Assembly (NCBI RefSeq): GCF_004366795.1
Contig: NZ_SORF01000003.1
Coordinates: 1 to 64,000, forward strand
Length of the DNA: 64,000 nt
Source of the DNA: Alicyclobacillus sacchari
Lineage (GTDB): Bacteria; Bacillota; Bacilli; Alicyclobacillales; Alicyclobacillaceae
Direction: 5' to 3'
Shown here: piece after piece, positions 1-9,224 of the stretch
How positions within the stretch are numbered: position 1 is the stretch's first letter
How the letters are laid out: every line of letters starts with the position of its first letter
Notes under the pieces: generated by a model
What the model saw: only the letters and a program-made list of their open reading frames with translations
Told to the model about the DNA's origin: nothing
Databases searched by the model: none
Program-made: the position numbers and the translations under genes

Positions 1-12
1 AAACTCTCAATG
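1..12 (-). rRNA. 16S rRNA gene, extreme 5' edge
   Basis: Read on the minus strand the first bases end in TTGAGAGTTT, which is how bacterial 16S rRNA begins (GAGAGTTTGATCCTGG). The gene would run off the left edge of the window. The call rests on this short match plus the boxA and tandem promoters upstream, which are what an rRNA operon leader should contain. The exact mature 5' end cannot be fixed from so few bases. Confidence 0.7.
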
Positions 13-60
13 AAATCTCACTATCCCGCATACGCGAGACAGATAAACTGGCGTGGTGTG

Positions 61-79
61 TGTTTAGTTTTCAAGGAGC
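61..79 (-). promoter_or_regulatory. rRNA leader boxA antitermination site
   Basis: The minus strand reads GCTCCTTGAAAACTAAACA, closely matching the boxA element (TGCTCTTTGAAAACT) found in Bacilli rRNA leaders and spacers, where the Nus factors load. It lies between the last promoter and the 16S start, as expected. Confidence 0.65.
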
Positions 80-106
80 GACGCTGCCGTTCGAGGCAGT
101 CCAATC

Positions 107-136
107 AATATATCACAGCTTACACTTCATCGTCAA
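107..136 (-). promoter_or_regulatory. rRNA operon promoter, proximal (P3)
   Basis: On the minus strand a TTGACG -35 (131-136) and a TATATT -10 (107-112) are separated by 18 bases. It is the closest of three sigma-A-type promoters to the 16S gene. Confidence 0.6.
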
Positions 137-235
137 CCGGTAAGTTTTGCATCGCTCACTCGCTGGCGAGAAACAGCTTCTTACCGACTGTGCTGCTTGG
201 CGTCGCAAGCTGCGCCGTCCGAAGCGGCATCGACT

Positions 236-264
236 ACTATACTACGCAGTCTCACGTTTGTCCA
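236..264 (-). promoter_or_regulatory. rRNA operon promoter, middle (P2)
   Basis: Minus-strand TGGACA (259-264) and TATAGT (236-241) are separated by 17 bases, forming a good sigma-A promoter directed at the rRNA leader. Confidence 0.6.
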
Positions 265-345
265 CTAGAAGATGTTGGTGCAAAGCCATCATCTGAAGTG
301 AACCTGAAGACGCGTAACTCTGCAAGATGGAGGCCGCTGAATCAG

Positions 346-375
346 CGGCGAAAAGCATCCTAACACCTTTCGCCG
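346..375 (-). promoter_or_regulatory. Inverted repeat over the distal rRNA promoter
   Basis: CGGCGAAA (346-353) and TTTCGCCG (368-375) are perfect 8-base arms with a 14-base spacer. The repeat covers the -10 of the distal rRNA promoter. A separate short palindrome GCCGCTGAATCAGCGGC (333-349) lies just downstream of that -10. It could be a protein operator or a transcript hairpin; no regulator is identified. Confidence 0.4.
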
Positions 376-385
376 CACGTGTCAA
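357..385 (-). promoter_or_regulatory. rRNA operon promoter, distal (P1)
   Basis: Minus-strand TTGACA (380-385, perfect -35) and TAGGAT (357-362) are separated by 17 bases. It is the best -35 of the three promoters. From here to the EamA stop (386-540) I see nothing else I can support. Confidence 0.65.
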
Positions 386-540
386 GCAGGCTCAAGAAGA
401 TAGGGTTGGAACTCTTACTTGGAGGATGAATAGGTCTCTGTTGGAAGGCAAACTTCATGGTTCGATGTGTTCGAGATCGGCCCGCTCAAGCAACAACTAT
501 GCGTAAAACGATCCTGCTTTCGTCGACTTTGCGGATCCAT

Positions 541-1419
541 CTACATGGACGCTTCCTTCCGTCCAATCGCCTCACTGACCACGATGCCCGCAAGAATCAT
601 CGTGACGCCAAGCCAACGCACCGGTCCGACGACATCCCCATTGATCAACCATGCTCCAAAAACGGCCACTGGCAGCTCCATCGTGCCCAATACCCCGGCC
701 ATGCGGCCACCAATGTGAGGTATGGCGATGAGGCTCAACAGAGTCGGCAAGATTTGACTCAAGAGCGCAATCCAAAAGCCCCAGTACAGCGTCGGCAGCG
801 GATGCAACCGAAAGCTGTGCCACAACATGCTTGGTGGAAACGGGAACGAAACGGCGATCCAAGCGACGGTGATCACCAGGGCCGCGCGAAGCTGCGGCGC
901 TACAGCCGGATCGTTATACCCACTTAAATATAGGCTCACGGCGTAGGCAAAAGCGGAAACCAGCCCGAGTCCCACTGCCCACATCGGCATGGCCCGCCAT
1001 GCGCCAACGGAGACGCCAACTGCAAAATATGTACCAAGCAAAATCAGCACAAGTCCAATCCACTTCCAAAGCCCAGGCAAGCGACGCTTGACGGCGATGT
1101 CGATGAACATCGTCATCCACACGAATTGAAACATGAACACGACCCCGAGCGATGCGGGAAGCACCGTCAAGGCACGATAATAAGCATATGAAAACACGGC
1201 ATTCATCAGGCCGATCGCGACGATAAGCAGCCACTGGATGCGATTGATACGCTTTCCTTTGTGACAAAACAGCGCGAAGACCCACAGCACCACCGCTGCG
1301 ACCGCATATTGCCCGTCGGTCGTCGCGGCAGCGCTGAGCCCGGCACCATACGCGAGCCGCAGAATCGGCGACACAAGACCATACGCCGAGGCGGCCAACA
1401 ACATGAAAACCGCATACAC
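541..1419 (-). CDS. EamA/DMT-family transporter
   Basis: A membrane protein of about 292 residues with roughly ten hydrophobic segments in two similar halves, as in EamA drug/metabolite transporters. The second half carries the usual conserved stretch near the C-terminus (GVLGTMELPVAV followed by a WLGVTMILAG helix). Substrate unknown. I chose the GTG at 1419 because the SD (AAGGAGGT) abuts the ATG at 1428 with no spacing, whereas the GTG has about 10 bases. The gene sits directly behind the purine-operon terminator with no room for a promoter, so it probably depends on read-through. The protein from the ATG would be three residues longer. Confidence 0.85.
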   Translation of the reverse strand: MYAVFMLLAASAYGLVSPILRLAYGAGLSAAATTDGQYAVAAVVLWVFALFCHKGKRINRIQWLLIVAIGLMNAVFSYAYYRALTVLPASLGVVFMFQFVWMTMFIDIAVKRRLPGLWKWIGLVLILLGTYFAVGVSVGAWRAMPMWAVGLGLVSAFAYAVSLYLSGYNDPAVAPQLRAALVITVAWIAVSFPFPPSMLWHSFRLHPLPTLYWGFWIALLSQILPTLLSLIAIPHIGGRMAGVLGTMELPVAVFGAWLINGDVVGPVRWLGVTMILAGIVVSEAIGRKEASM

Positions 1420-1436
1420 GCGAACCATACCTCCTT

Positions 1437-1463
1437 GCGAAAAAACCGGGGCATCCCCGGTTT
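1437..1463 (-). terminator. Intrinsic terminator of the purine operon
   Basis: AAACCGGGG and CCCCGGTTT form a 9-bp stem with a 3-base loop (1443-1463), followed on the minus strand by a run of T. It lies about 30 bases after the purD stop and only a few bases before the SD of the EamA gene. Confidence 0.85.
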
Positions 1464-1493
1464 CTCGCCAGAACGTATGATAGCGCAACGTGG

Positions 1494-2780
1494 TTAGCGC
1501 TGCCAATTATGTGCGATGTCGCGGCGATACTGCGCTCCAGCAAAGTGAATGTCTGCGATCGCGCTGTAGACGCGATCGATTGCCGCAGGTACGTCGCGAT
1601 CGACGGCACTCACCGTCAGCACGCGGCCGCCAGCCGTTTCCACGCCGCCGGAATCCCCCCGCCGCGTGCCTGCATGAAACGCGATCACGCGCTCAGGCAG
1701 CTCCTCAGGCAAAGAAATCGGCGTACCAACATCCGACTTGGCGGGATACTCCCTTCCAGCCATGACGACGCAAACAGACGCCTCATCGCGCCAAGCGACA
1801 AGCTCTGGCCGCAGCTCGTCGTGGGCAACCGCCCACATGACATCGAACAGATCACTCGCGAGCAAAGGCAAGATAACTTCCGTCTCCGGATCGCCAAAAC
1901 GGGCATTGAATTCGACGACCTTGGGTCCATCCTCCGTCAGCATCAGACCTGCGTACAGCACGCCGCGATACGTGATCCCCTGTACTGCCAACTGCCGCAT
2001 CGCAGGCTCGACGATCGTCTTTGTAACGCGATCGATCACGTCACTGGTCACGACGGGAACCGGGGCAAATGCACCCATGCCCCCCGTGTTCGGCCCTTCG
2101 TCACCATCGCGCAGCCGTTTGAAGTCGCGCGCCGGTATCATCGGCACAACCACGTTCGCATCCACAAAGTACATGCACGATACTTCTTGGCCCTGCATCC
2201 ATTCTTCGATCACGACGCGATGACCCGACGCCCCAAATTGATTGCCCTCGAGCATGCCGCGCACCGCCGCCTCAGCTTCGGCCAATGTCTGCGCCACGAC
2301 GACGCCCTTGCCAGCCGCAAGTCCATCCGCTTTGACGACGACGGGAATAGCCTGCGTGCGCAGGTAACTGAGGGCTTGCTCGACGTCCGTAAACGTAGCA
2401 AAACGCGCAGTTGGCACACCCGCTTCCTGCATCAGCCGCTTCGAAAAGGCCTTAGAGGCCTCGAGTTGCGCCGCAGCCTGCATCGGCCCGAAAGCCGGAA
2501 TCCCGACCGCAGCCAATCGATCCACCAGCCCGTCGGCAAGCGGCTGTTCCGGACCGACCACGACAAGATCGATCCGCTCATCCTGAGCAAACTTCACCAG
2601 CGCATCCAAGTCTCCCGCGGCAACGTCGACGCAGGTCGCCAAGCCTTCGCTGCCGGGATTTCCCGGCAGCGCAAACAGCTCAGGTAGACGCGGACTCTGC
2701 GCCAGTTTCCATACAATCGCATGTTCACGCGCGCCTTGTCCCACGACCGCGACTCGCGGCGGCCGCTTTTGTGACCACAT
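1494..2780 (-). CDS. purD: Phosphoribosylamine-glycine ligase (GAR synthetase)
   Basis: This cytoplasmic enzyme joins phosphoribosylamine and glycine using ATP, the second step of purine synthesis. The 428-residue length is normal. An N-terminal GQGAREHA motif, an ATP-grasp central domain (VVVKADGLAAGKGVVVA; EEWMQGQEVS) and the metal-site segment VVEFNARFGDPETE are all visible. The ATG at 2780 has AGGGGG 10 bases upstream. It is the last gene of the purine cluster, 20 bases after purH, and is followed by the terminator at 1437-1463. Confidence 0.96.
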   Translation of the reverse strand: MWSQKRPPRVAVVGQGAREHAIVWKLAQSPRLPELFALPGNPGSEGLATCVDVAAGDLDALVKFAQDERIDLVVVGPEQPLADGLVDRLAAVGIPAFGPMQAAAQLEASKAFSKRLMQEAGVPTARFATFTDVEQALSYLRTQAIPVVVKADGLAAGKGVVVAQTLAEAEAAVRGMLEGNQFGASGHRVVIEEWMQGQEVSCMYFVDANVVVPMIPARDFKRLRDGDEGPNTGGMGAFAPVPVVTSDVIDRVTKTIVEPAMRQLAVQGITYRGVLYAGLMLTEDGPKVVEFNARFGDPETEVILPLLASDLFDVMWAVAHDELRPELVAWRDEASVCVVMAGREYPAKSDVGTPISLPEELPERVIAFHAGTRRGDSGGVETAGGRVLTVSAVDRDVPAAIDRVYSAIADIHFAGAQYRRDIAHNWQR

Positions 2781-2800
2781 CTTCGCTTATCCCCCTGTCG

Positions 2801-4393
2801 TCAGTGCAAGAAGTGGCGCTCGCCGGTAAACACCATGGCGATCCCGTGCGCATTGGCAGCATCAATACTCTCGCCATCGCGAATCGATCCGCCCGGTTGC
2901 ACGATGGCCGTTACGCCCGCCTTGGCCGCGGCATCGACCGTATCGCGCATCGGAAAAAACGCATCGGAAGCCAGCACGCTGCCCTTCGCCCGAGCCCCGG
3001 CCTGCGCAATGGCGATTTCCGCGGCGCCGACGCGATTCATCTGACCAGCGCCGACACCGAGTGTCATGTTAGCCGTGGTGAGAACGATGGCGTTCGATTT
3101 GACGAATTGCACCGTCTTCCAAGCGAAGCGCAAGGCTTCATATTCCTCGGCGCTCGGCTGTCGCGCCGTCACCACTTGCCAATCGGCCGTTTGGACGGAT
3201 GCCGCTTGATCGACCGCCTGCACCAAAAAGCCACCCGAAACGCGCTTCCATGTGAGGGCATCGGAGGACCATAGCGGTTGTTGCATGTCGACCAACAACA
3301 AGCGCAGATTCTTTTTCTTCGCAAGAACAGCCCTGGCTTCATCCAAAAACGCGGGTGCGATCACGATTTCTAGAAAGAGGTTGGCAAGCTTTTCCGCGAG
3401 GGCCCCATCGACCGGTCGATTCACCGCGACGATCCCGCCGAAGATGGAAACCGGGTCGGCCTCATAGGCGCGATCGAACGCCTCCACGATGGTTCCGCCA
3501 CGTCCGATGCCACAGGGATTCATGTGTTTGACCGCGACTGCAACAGGCTGTTCAAAGTCGTCAAACGCGCGCAGCATCGCGAGCGCCGCATCGGCGTCCT
3601 GAATGTTGTTGTACGATAGCTCCTTGCCCTGAAGCTGCTCGGCACGCGCGATGGTCGCCGTGGTCGCGCCTGGCTCCATGTAAAAGTGAGCCGCCTGATG
3701 CGGATTTTCGCCGTAACGCAACGCCATCTTGGAAACGCCGGTGATATGAAGAACGCCGGGCCAATCCCGCGCTTGTAGACCGTTTTGCGCTTTGGCCTCT
3801 TGCTCCGCCGCTTTCGTCTTCCCGGCGAGATAATCGGCGACCAATGCATCGTAGCGTGACGTCGCCGCAAAGACTTTGGCAGCCAATTCGCGCCGCAGGA
3901 CGGGCGTCACCTGGTTCTGCTCCAAAGCGATCAGCACGCGATCATAATCTGCCGGATCGATCACGGGTAGCACGAACTCATGATTTTTCGCCGCACTACG
4001 CAACATTGCGGGACCGCCAATGTCGATCATCTCAATGGCCAACTCGTCCGTCACGTCTGGGCGGGCGATGGTTTCTTGAAACGGATACAGGTTGACGACG
4101 ACAAGATCGATCAGCTCAATGCCATGAACCTGTACCGCCCGCATGTGCTCTTGGTGATCGCGGCGCGCGAGCAGACCCCCGTGCACCTTTGGATGCAGCG
4201 TCTTCACGCGGCCATCGAGCATCTCCGGAAAGCCTGTATGTTCATCAATAGGTTTCACGGCGATACCGCGTTCAGCCAGCAGCTTCGCCGTTCCCCCCGT
4301 CGAGATGATCTGGTAGCCCAATCGGACAAGCCCTTCACAAAACGGAATGATGCCTTCCTTATCGTAGACGCTGACCAGTGCCAGCTTTGTCAC
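2801..4393 (-). CDS. purH: Bifunctional AICAR transformylase/IMP cyclohydrolase
   Basis: Catalyses the last two steps to IMP. The N-terminal MGS-like cyclohydrolase domain (ALVSVYDKEGI; STGGTAKLL; DGRVKTLHP) is followed by the AICARFT domain with the substrate-binding KHMNPCG motif and the ending FTGERHF. About 530 residues, normal for PurH. The GTG at 4393 is preferred: the SD (AGGGAG) directly abuts the ATG at 4402 but is 9 bases from the GTG, and starting there gives the usual M-T-K-x-A-L N-terminus. The 77-base gap to purM contains no purN, which normally sits here in Bacillus. Confidence 0.95.
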   Translation of the reverse strand: MTKLALVSVYDKEGIIPFCEGLVRLGYQIISTGGTAKLLAERGIAVKPIDEHTGFPEMLDGRVKTLHPKVHGGLLARRDHQEHMRAVQVHGIELIDLVVVNLYPFQETIARPDVTDELAIEMIDIGGPAMLRSAAKNHEFVLPVIDPADYDRVLIALEQNQVTPVLRRELAAKVFAATSRYDALVADYLAGKTKAAEQEAKAQNGLQARDWPGVLHITGVSKMALRYGENPHQAAHFYMEPGATTATIARAEQLQGKELSYNNIQDADAALAMLRAFDDFEQPVAVAVKHMNPCGIGRGGTIVEAFDRAYEADPVSIFGGIVAVNRPVDGALAEKLANLFLEIVIAPAFLDEARAVLAKKKNLRLLLVDMQQPLWSSDALTWKRVSGGFLVQAVDQAASVQTADWQVVTARQPSAEEYEALRFAWKTVQFVKSNAIVLTTANMTLGVGAGQMNRVGAAEIAIAQAGARAKGSVLASDAFFPMRDTVDAAAKAGVTAIVQPGGSIRDGESIDAANAHGIAMVFTGERHFLH

Positions 4394-4470
4394 GTTTTCC
4401 ATCTCCCTAGCAGTGTGTAGTCATGCTTCTCTATACGTGATCGAACACACCGTGCTCGAGTTCTCCCGCT

Positions 4471-5496
4471 TTACGCCCAGGCAACGCCTGTGTCGCCCTG
4501 CCCAATCACGCCGATGCGATACACCGTCTCCCCTGCAGCCGCCAGGCAATCCGTCGCCGCAGCCGCGACCTCCGCTGGCACGACCAGGACATAGCCAATG
4601 CCAAGATTCCAGATGCGCGCAGCATCGTCAAACGACACGTCCCCCGTCTTCATGAGCCACGAAAACTCGACGGGCATTGGCCATGCAGCGCGATCGATGC
4701 GAGCCTGCAACCCACTTGGCAGCACGCGTGGCAAATTCTCCACGATCCCGCCACCTGTAATATGCGCCATGGCGTGTACTGGCACGCCAGCACTTAACAA
4801 CGCCCGGACGCTCCGCACGTAAATCCGCGTTGGCTTGAGCAGGACATCCGCGACGGTTTCAGCCGTTCCAGGAAACGCGTCGGAGAGGTCGAGTCTGGCA
4901 TTTTCGATCAACTTGCGAACGAGGGAATAACCGTTCGAATGAATACCGTTCGACGCGAGTCCAAGCACGACGTCCCCTGCACGCACGTTTTCACCCGTAA
5001 TCATCTCCGGGCGGTTGGCCACGCCGACCGCAAACCCGGCCACATCATAGTCACCATCCGCATACATGCCCGGCATTTCGGCCGTCTCGCCGCCCACCAG
5101 AGCCATCCCAGACTCCTGACAGCCGTCGGCAATGCCCGCGACAATGCGTTCGGCGACATCAACTTCGAGTTTCCCGACCGCAAGATAATCGAGAAAATAG
5201 AGCGGCTCCGCACCGACCGTGAGAATATCATTGACGCACATCGCCACGCAGTCGATGCCGATGGTATCGTGGCGGCCTGCCATAATGGCCACCTTCAGTT
5301 TTGTTCCGACACCGTCCGTGCCGGACACGAGAACGGGTTGGGGATAACGCGCGAGATCGAGCGCAAAGCCGCTCGCAAAGCCGCCAATTTGCCCAATCAC
5401 CTCAGAACGCGCGGTGCGCTTGGCCAACCCTTTGTAACGCCGAGCCGCCTCGTTTCCTGCCGCAATGTCGACGCCCGCCTGTTTATACGCGTCCAC
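4471..5496 (-). CDS. purM: Phosphoribosylformylglycinamidine cyclo-ligase (AIR synthetase)
   Basis: Closes the imidazole ring to make AIR with ATP. It belongs to the PurM/SelD/ThiL ATP-binding superfamily. Visible motifs are SGTDGVGTKL near residue 60, the GGETAEMPGMY loop, and SNGIHSNGYSLVRK. Length (341 residues) is normal. I chose GTG at 5496, 8 bases behind an AGGGGG SD that overlaps the end of purF; a TTG at 5499 is the alternative. It is the gene immediately after purF, four bases from its stop. Confidence 0.95.
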   Translation of the reverse strand: MDAYKQAGVDIAAGNEAARRYKGLAKRTARSEVIGQIGGFASGFALDLARYPQPVLVSGTDGVGTKLKVAIMAGRHDTIGIDCVAMCVNDILTVGAEPLYFLDYLAVGKLEVDVAERIVAGIADGCQESGMALVGGETAEMPGMYADGDYDVAGFAVGVANRPEMITGENVRAGDVVLGLASNGIHSNGYSLVRKLIENARLDLSDAFPGTAETVADVLLKPTRIYVRSVRALLSAGVPVHAMAHITGGGIVENLPRVLPSGLQARIDRAAWPMPVEFSWLMKTGDVSFDDAARIWNLGIGYVLVVPAEVAAAATDCLAAAGETVYRIGVIGQGDTGVAWA

Positions 5497-5500
5497 CAAC

Positions 5501-6955
5501 TCAACCCCCTATGCGAATCGGCTCGATCTCTTCATTCAGCCCCTGATCCACGAGCTCTGTCGGATAGCGGCGCGTGAAGCAGGCGTTGCAGAACGGAACC
5601 GGATCGCCCTGCGCGAAGTTGAAACCTGCCATCAACTCGTCGACCGTGAGGAATTCCAAGCTATCCGCCTCGATGAGATCGCGAATTTCCTCGATGGAAT
5701 GCTTCGCGGCAATCAACTCGTCCTCTTTCGCCGTGTCGATACCGTAATGACACGGGCTAACGTAAGGCGGGCTCGAAATCCGCACATGTACCTGGGTCGC
5801 GCCTGCGCCGCGCAACAAGCGCACGATCCGCCGCGAAGTCGTACCACGCACAATGGAATCGTCAATCAAGACGACGCGCTTGCCTTCGACGATGGAACGA
5901 ACCGCATTCAGCTTCAGTCGGACCCCTGTATCACGCAGCGCCTGCGAGGGCTGAATGAACGTTCTCGCGATATACTTGTTCTTGATGAGGCCCATTTCAA
6001 GCGGCAGGCGACTCGCTTCCGCATAGCCTGCGGCCGCCGACACGCTCGAATCGGGCACGCCGATGACAATATCGCCGTCCGCTGGGTGCCGTTCCGCTAA
6101 CAGCTTGCCGAGGCGTTTGCGCACGCTGTGCACGTTCCACCCGTCGACATCGCTATCCGGCCGGGCGAAATACACATGTTCAAACGTGCACATGCGGCGT
6201 TGGCGACGTTCTGCAAACCTCGTCGATGTGAGCCCTGCAGACGTAATGCGAATCAGTTCCCCTGGCTCGATATCGCGTATCAAGGTCGCGCCCACGGTCT
6301 CCAGCGCACACGACTCAGAGGCGACAATGTACGCGTCATTCAACTTGCCGAGCACCATCGGCCGCAACCCGAGTGGATCGCGCAAGGCAATGAGCTCGTC
6401 GTCGCTCAGGATGAGAAACGCAAAGCCTCCCTCAATCCGATTCGCTGCCAGGATGACCGCCTCTGTCAGATCGTCGACGCCCGCCTTCGCGATCAAATGT
6501 GCGATCACCTCAGTGTCGGCAGTCGTTTGAAAGAGGCTTCCCTCTTGCTCGAGCTGAATGCGCAGCCAACGCGCATTGACCAGATTGCCGTTATGGGCAA
6601 TGGCGAAGTTGCGCGCATGCGTCGACAAGGCGATCGGCTGTGCGTTTTGAATCGTGTTCGATCCCGCTGTGGAGTATCGCACGTGCCCGATGGCAGCGTG
6701 TCCTTTGAGTTGTTCCAACTCGCCCGACTTAAACACGTCGGTTAAGAGCCCCAGGCCCTTGTGGCTGAACATGTGCGATCCGTCCGTCGATGTGATGCCA
6801 GCCGCCTCCTGGCCGCGGTGCTGCAATGCCACCAAGCCGTAATACGTCAGCGCGACTGCCTGTTCGTGTCCGTAGATGCCAAAAACGCCACATTCCTCAT
6901 GCGGTCTATCGTCCACATCGCCATAGGCCGCTTGCATGTTATGCCACTCGTCCAC
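5501..6955 (-). CDS. purF: Amidophosphoribosyltransferase
   Basis: Commits PRPP to purine synthesis using glutamine. An N-terminal Ntn glutaminase domain is followed by a PRTase domain with the PRPP loop VVLIDDSIVRGTTS. With the GTG at 6955 (AAGGGGAG 9 bases upstream) there is a propeptide of 21 residues ending EE before the nucleophile Cys22 (CGVFGIYGHEQ). All four Cys that bind the 4Fe-4S cluster in the B. subtilis enzyme have counterparts (in MCTFEH, PCHYGID and FCNAC), so it should be of the oxygen-labile Fe-S type. In-frame codons extend to 7285, but that region lies inside purL and has no SD. Confidence 0.95.
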   Translation of the reverse strand: MDEWHNMQAAYGDVDDRPHEECGVFGIYGHEQAVALTYYGLVALQHRGQEAAGITSTDGSHMFSHKGLGLLTDVFKSGELEQLKGHAAIGHVRYSTAGSNTIQNAQPIALSTHARNFAIAHNGNLVNARWLRIQLEQEGSLFQTTADTEVIAHLIAKAGVDDLTEAVILAANRIEGGFAFLILSDDELIALRDPLGLRPMVLGKLNDAYIVASESCALETVGATLIRDIEPGELIRITSAGLTSTRFAERRQRRMCTFEHVYFARPDSDVDGWNVHSVRKRLGKLLAERHPADGDIVIGVPDSSVSAAAGYAEASRLPLEMGLIKNKYIARTFIQPSQALRDTGVRLKLNAVRSIVEGKRVVLIDDSIVRGTTSRRIVRLLRGAGATQVHVRISSPPYVSPCHYGIDTAKEDELIAAKHSIEEIRDLIEADSLEFLTVDELMAGFNFAQGDPVPFCNACFTRRYPTELVDQGLNEEIEPIRIGG

Positions 6956-6983
6956 GCCATCCGTCTCCCCTTCCATCTCTGCG

Positions 6984-9224
6984 TTACGCACTTGCGCCCG
7001 CCGTACCTGCCCGCAATGCCATCGGAATCGCATGCTCATACGCGTCTCGCAATGCAGCGAGCGGTATCTCGACGACCATATCGCCCGCCTGACGCACAGC
7101 CACCTTCTCACTTGCCACGAGCCTGCCCAGCTTGCGCAAGGGTACAGCAAACGCCGCCGCAAGCCGCGCCAAGTCCTCAGCACCCTCTGGCAACACCGCC
7201 ACGACAGCGCGCCCCTGCGCCTCTGAAAACAGCCACCCCAGCTGTGACATGCCAGCTGGTATGTCGATCTCGCCGCCAGCCCCACACTGAATCATCATTT
7301 CGGCAACGGCCGCAGCGACACCGCCTTCGGTCACGTCATGCGCCGCCGCCGCAGCCCGAGTGCCGGCAATCGCCTGTAACAGGTCGTGCAAGCGACGCTC
7401 TTCGGCGAGATCGATATACGGTGCATCACCAACCGGCCGACCGCATACCAACTCCCCGTACAACGTGCCCTCAAGGCTGTCGTCCTCGCGGCCGAGCAGC
7501 CATAGATCAAGGCCAGCCGCCGCACGTTCACGCGTCGGCGCACTCTGCAGGCGCTTTGCGATGCCGTCGATCACGCCAATCGCGCCGACAACCGGCGTCG
7601 GCTGGATGTCGACGCCGCGCGACTCGTTATAGAGCGAGACGTTACCACTGACGACAGGCGTATCCAACGCCTTGCAGGCCTCTGCCATACCGTCGATGGC
7701 ATCGCTCAGTTGACGCATGATCTCAGGTTTTTCTGGATTGCCGAAGTTCAAGCAATTCGTGATCGCAAGTGGCTTGGCGCCAGCCGTTGCCAGGTTACGC
7801 ACCGCTTCTGCAACCGCAATCTGTCCGCCGCGGCGCGGGTTGAGCGCAACATACCGCGAGTTGCCGTCTGTCGCCATCGCGATCGCCTTGTCCATGCCTG
7901 GCACCTTGACCAGGGCCGCATCGCTGCCGGGACCCATGACCGTCTGCGCGCGCACCATCGTGTCATACTGCCTGTACACAAAACGCTTGTCTGCGACGCT
8001 CGGGTGCGACAGCACCGCCAGCCACGCTTCACGAGCAGGCAAGGAGGCGGGGATATCGACGCGCTCCGGCTCGCTTGGCAGCGCGATCGGCCGCTCGTAA
8101 ACAGGCGCCTCGTCGACGAGTGCCGCAACCGGCATGTCGGCGACCACTTCGCCGTGCCAAATGAGGCGCAGCCGCCCATCGTCCGTTACGCGGCCGATGT
8201 CCGCCACTTCCAGGCCGTAGCGCTGAAAGATAGCAAACGCCACATGCTCACGCCCGCGTTCCAGGACAACGAGCATGCGCTCCTGCGATTCCGACAGCAT
8301 CATTTCGTACGGGGTCATACCCTCTTCGCGCACAGGCACGCGATCCAATATCATCTCAAGCCCGCCGCCTGCTCGGCTCGCCATTTCCGCAGAAGACGAC
8401 GTCAGCCCGGCCGCCCCCATATCCTGAATGCCGACGACAGCACCCGACGCGATGAGCTCGAGACACGCCTCCATCAATAATTTGCCGAGGAACGGATCGC
8501 CCACCTGTACTGCGGAGCGTTCCTTCTCCTCCGGATCTTCGGCGGATGCGAACGTCGCCCCATGGATGCCGTCCCGCCCTGTGCGCGCACCGACGACAAA
8601 GACGGGGTTGCCGACGCCTGTCGCCGTGCCGCGAACAATACCATCCGCCGGAAGAATGCCGACACACATCGCATTGACGAGCGGATTGCCGCGGTAGGTG
8701 GGGCTGAATTGCACCTCGCCGCCAACCGTCGGAATGCCGACACAATTGCCATAGCCACCGATTCCTGCGACCACCTCGCTGAACAAGTAGCGCGTGCGTC
8801 CGTCGTCGAGCGGACCGAAGCGCAAGCTGTCGAGAAACGCCACGGGCCGGGCGCCCATCGTGAAGATATCGCGGAGAATACCGCCGACACCTGTAGCCGC
8901 GCCTTGGTACGGCTCAACCGCGGAGGGGTGATTGTGACTCTCCATCTTGAACGCCACCGCCATACCGTCGCCGATATCGACAACACCCGCGTTCTCGCCG
9001 GGGCCCTGCAGCACCTGCGGCCCACTTGTCGGGAATCTGCGCAGGTGAACTTTCGAACTTTTATAGCTGCAATGCTCCGACCAAAGCACGCCGAAGATTC
9101 CGGCCTCCACGTAATTTGGCAAGCGTCCGAGTTTTTCCACAACCAATTCGTATTCCGCATCGGTCAGACCGAGCGAACGGTATACGCGTTCGTCGCGGAT
9201 TTGTTCAGGCGTTGGCTCGCGCAT
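6984..9224 (-). CDS. purL: FGAM synthase, large subunit (small-type PurL)
   Basis: Converts FGAR to FGAM with ammonia delivered by PurQ, the complex being held together by PurS. The 746-residue length marks the short Gram-positive type that needs separate PurQ and PurS, both encoded just upstream. Motifs include [12 protein letters not shown], the nucleotide-site segment [19 protein letters not shown], and [15 protein letters not shown]. The start at 9224 overlaps the end of purQ by 20 bases, suggesting translational coupling. Confidence 0.96.
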   Translation of the reverse strand: MREPTPEQIRDERVYRSLGLTDAEYELVVEKLGRLPNYVEAGIFGVLWSEHCSYKSSKVHLRRFPTSGPQVLQGPGENAGVVDIGDGMAVAFKMESHNHPSAVEPYQGAATGVGGILRDIFTMGARPVAFLDSLRFGPLDDGRTRYLFSEVVAGIGGYGNCVGIPTVGGEVQFSPTYRGNPLVNAMCVGILPADGIVRGTATGVGNPVFVVGARTGRDGIHGATFASAEDPEEKERSAVQVGDPFLGKLLMEACLELIASGAVVGIQDMGAAGLTSSSAEMASRAGGGLEMILDRVPVREEGMTPYEMMLSESQERMLVVLERGREHVAFAIFQRYGLEVADIGRVTDDGRLRLIWHGEVVADMPVAALVDEAPVYERPIALPSEPERVDIPASLPAREAWLAVLSHPSVADKRFVYRQYDTMVRAQTVMGPGSDAALVKVPGMDKAIAMATDGNSRYVALNPRRGGQIAVAEAVRNLATAGAKPLAITNCLNFGNPEKPEIMRQLSDAIDGMAEACKALDTPVVSGNVSLYNESRGVDIQPTPVVGAIGVIDGIAKRLQSAPTRERAAAGLDLWLLGREDDSLEGTLYGELVCGRPVGDAPYIDLAEERRLHDLLQAIAGTRAAAAAHDVTEGGVAAAVAEMMIQCGAGGEIDIPAGMSQLGWLFSEAQGRAVVAVLPEGAEDLARLAAAFAVPLRKLGRLVASEKVAVRQAGDMVVEIPLAALRDAYEHAIPMALRAGTAGASA

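Noticed and set aside
10-363. Open frame on the plus strand at the left edge
   Set aside because: It runs antisense through the rRNA leader, boxA and promoters, has no SD, and its composition does not look like a protein.
1509-2687. A 392-codon plus-strand frame opposite purD
   Set aside because: It is fully antisense to purD, lacks an SD and is rich in His/Arg, as expected of the opposite strand of GC-rich genes. The same applies to the long frames opposite purM/purF, purC/purB and others.
6956-7285. N-terminal extension of purF
   Set aside because: The in-frame extension overlaps purL out of frame, has no SD, and would move the nucleophile Cys far from the N-terminus, where propeptide cleavage must expose it.
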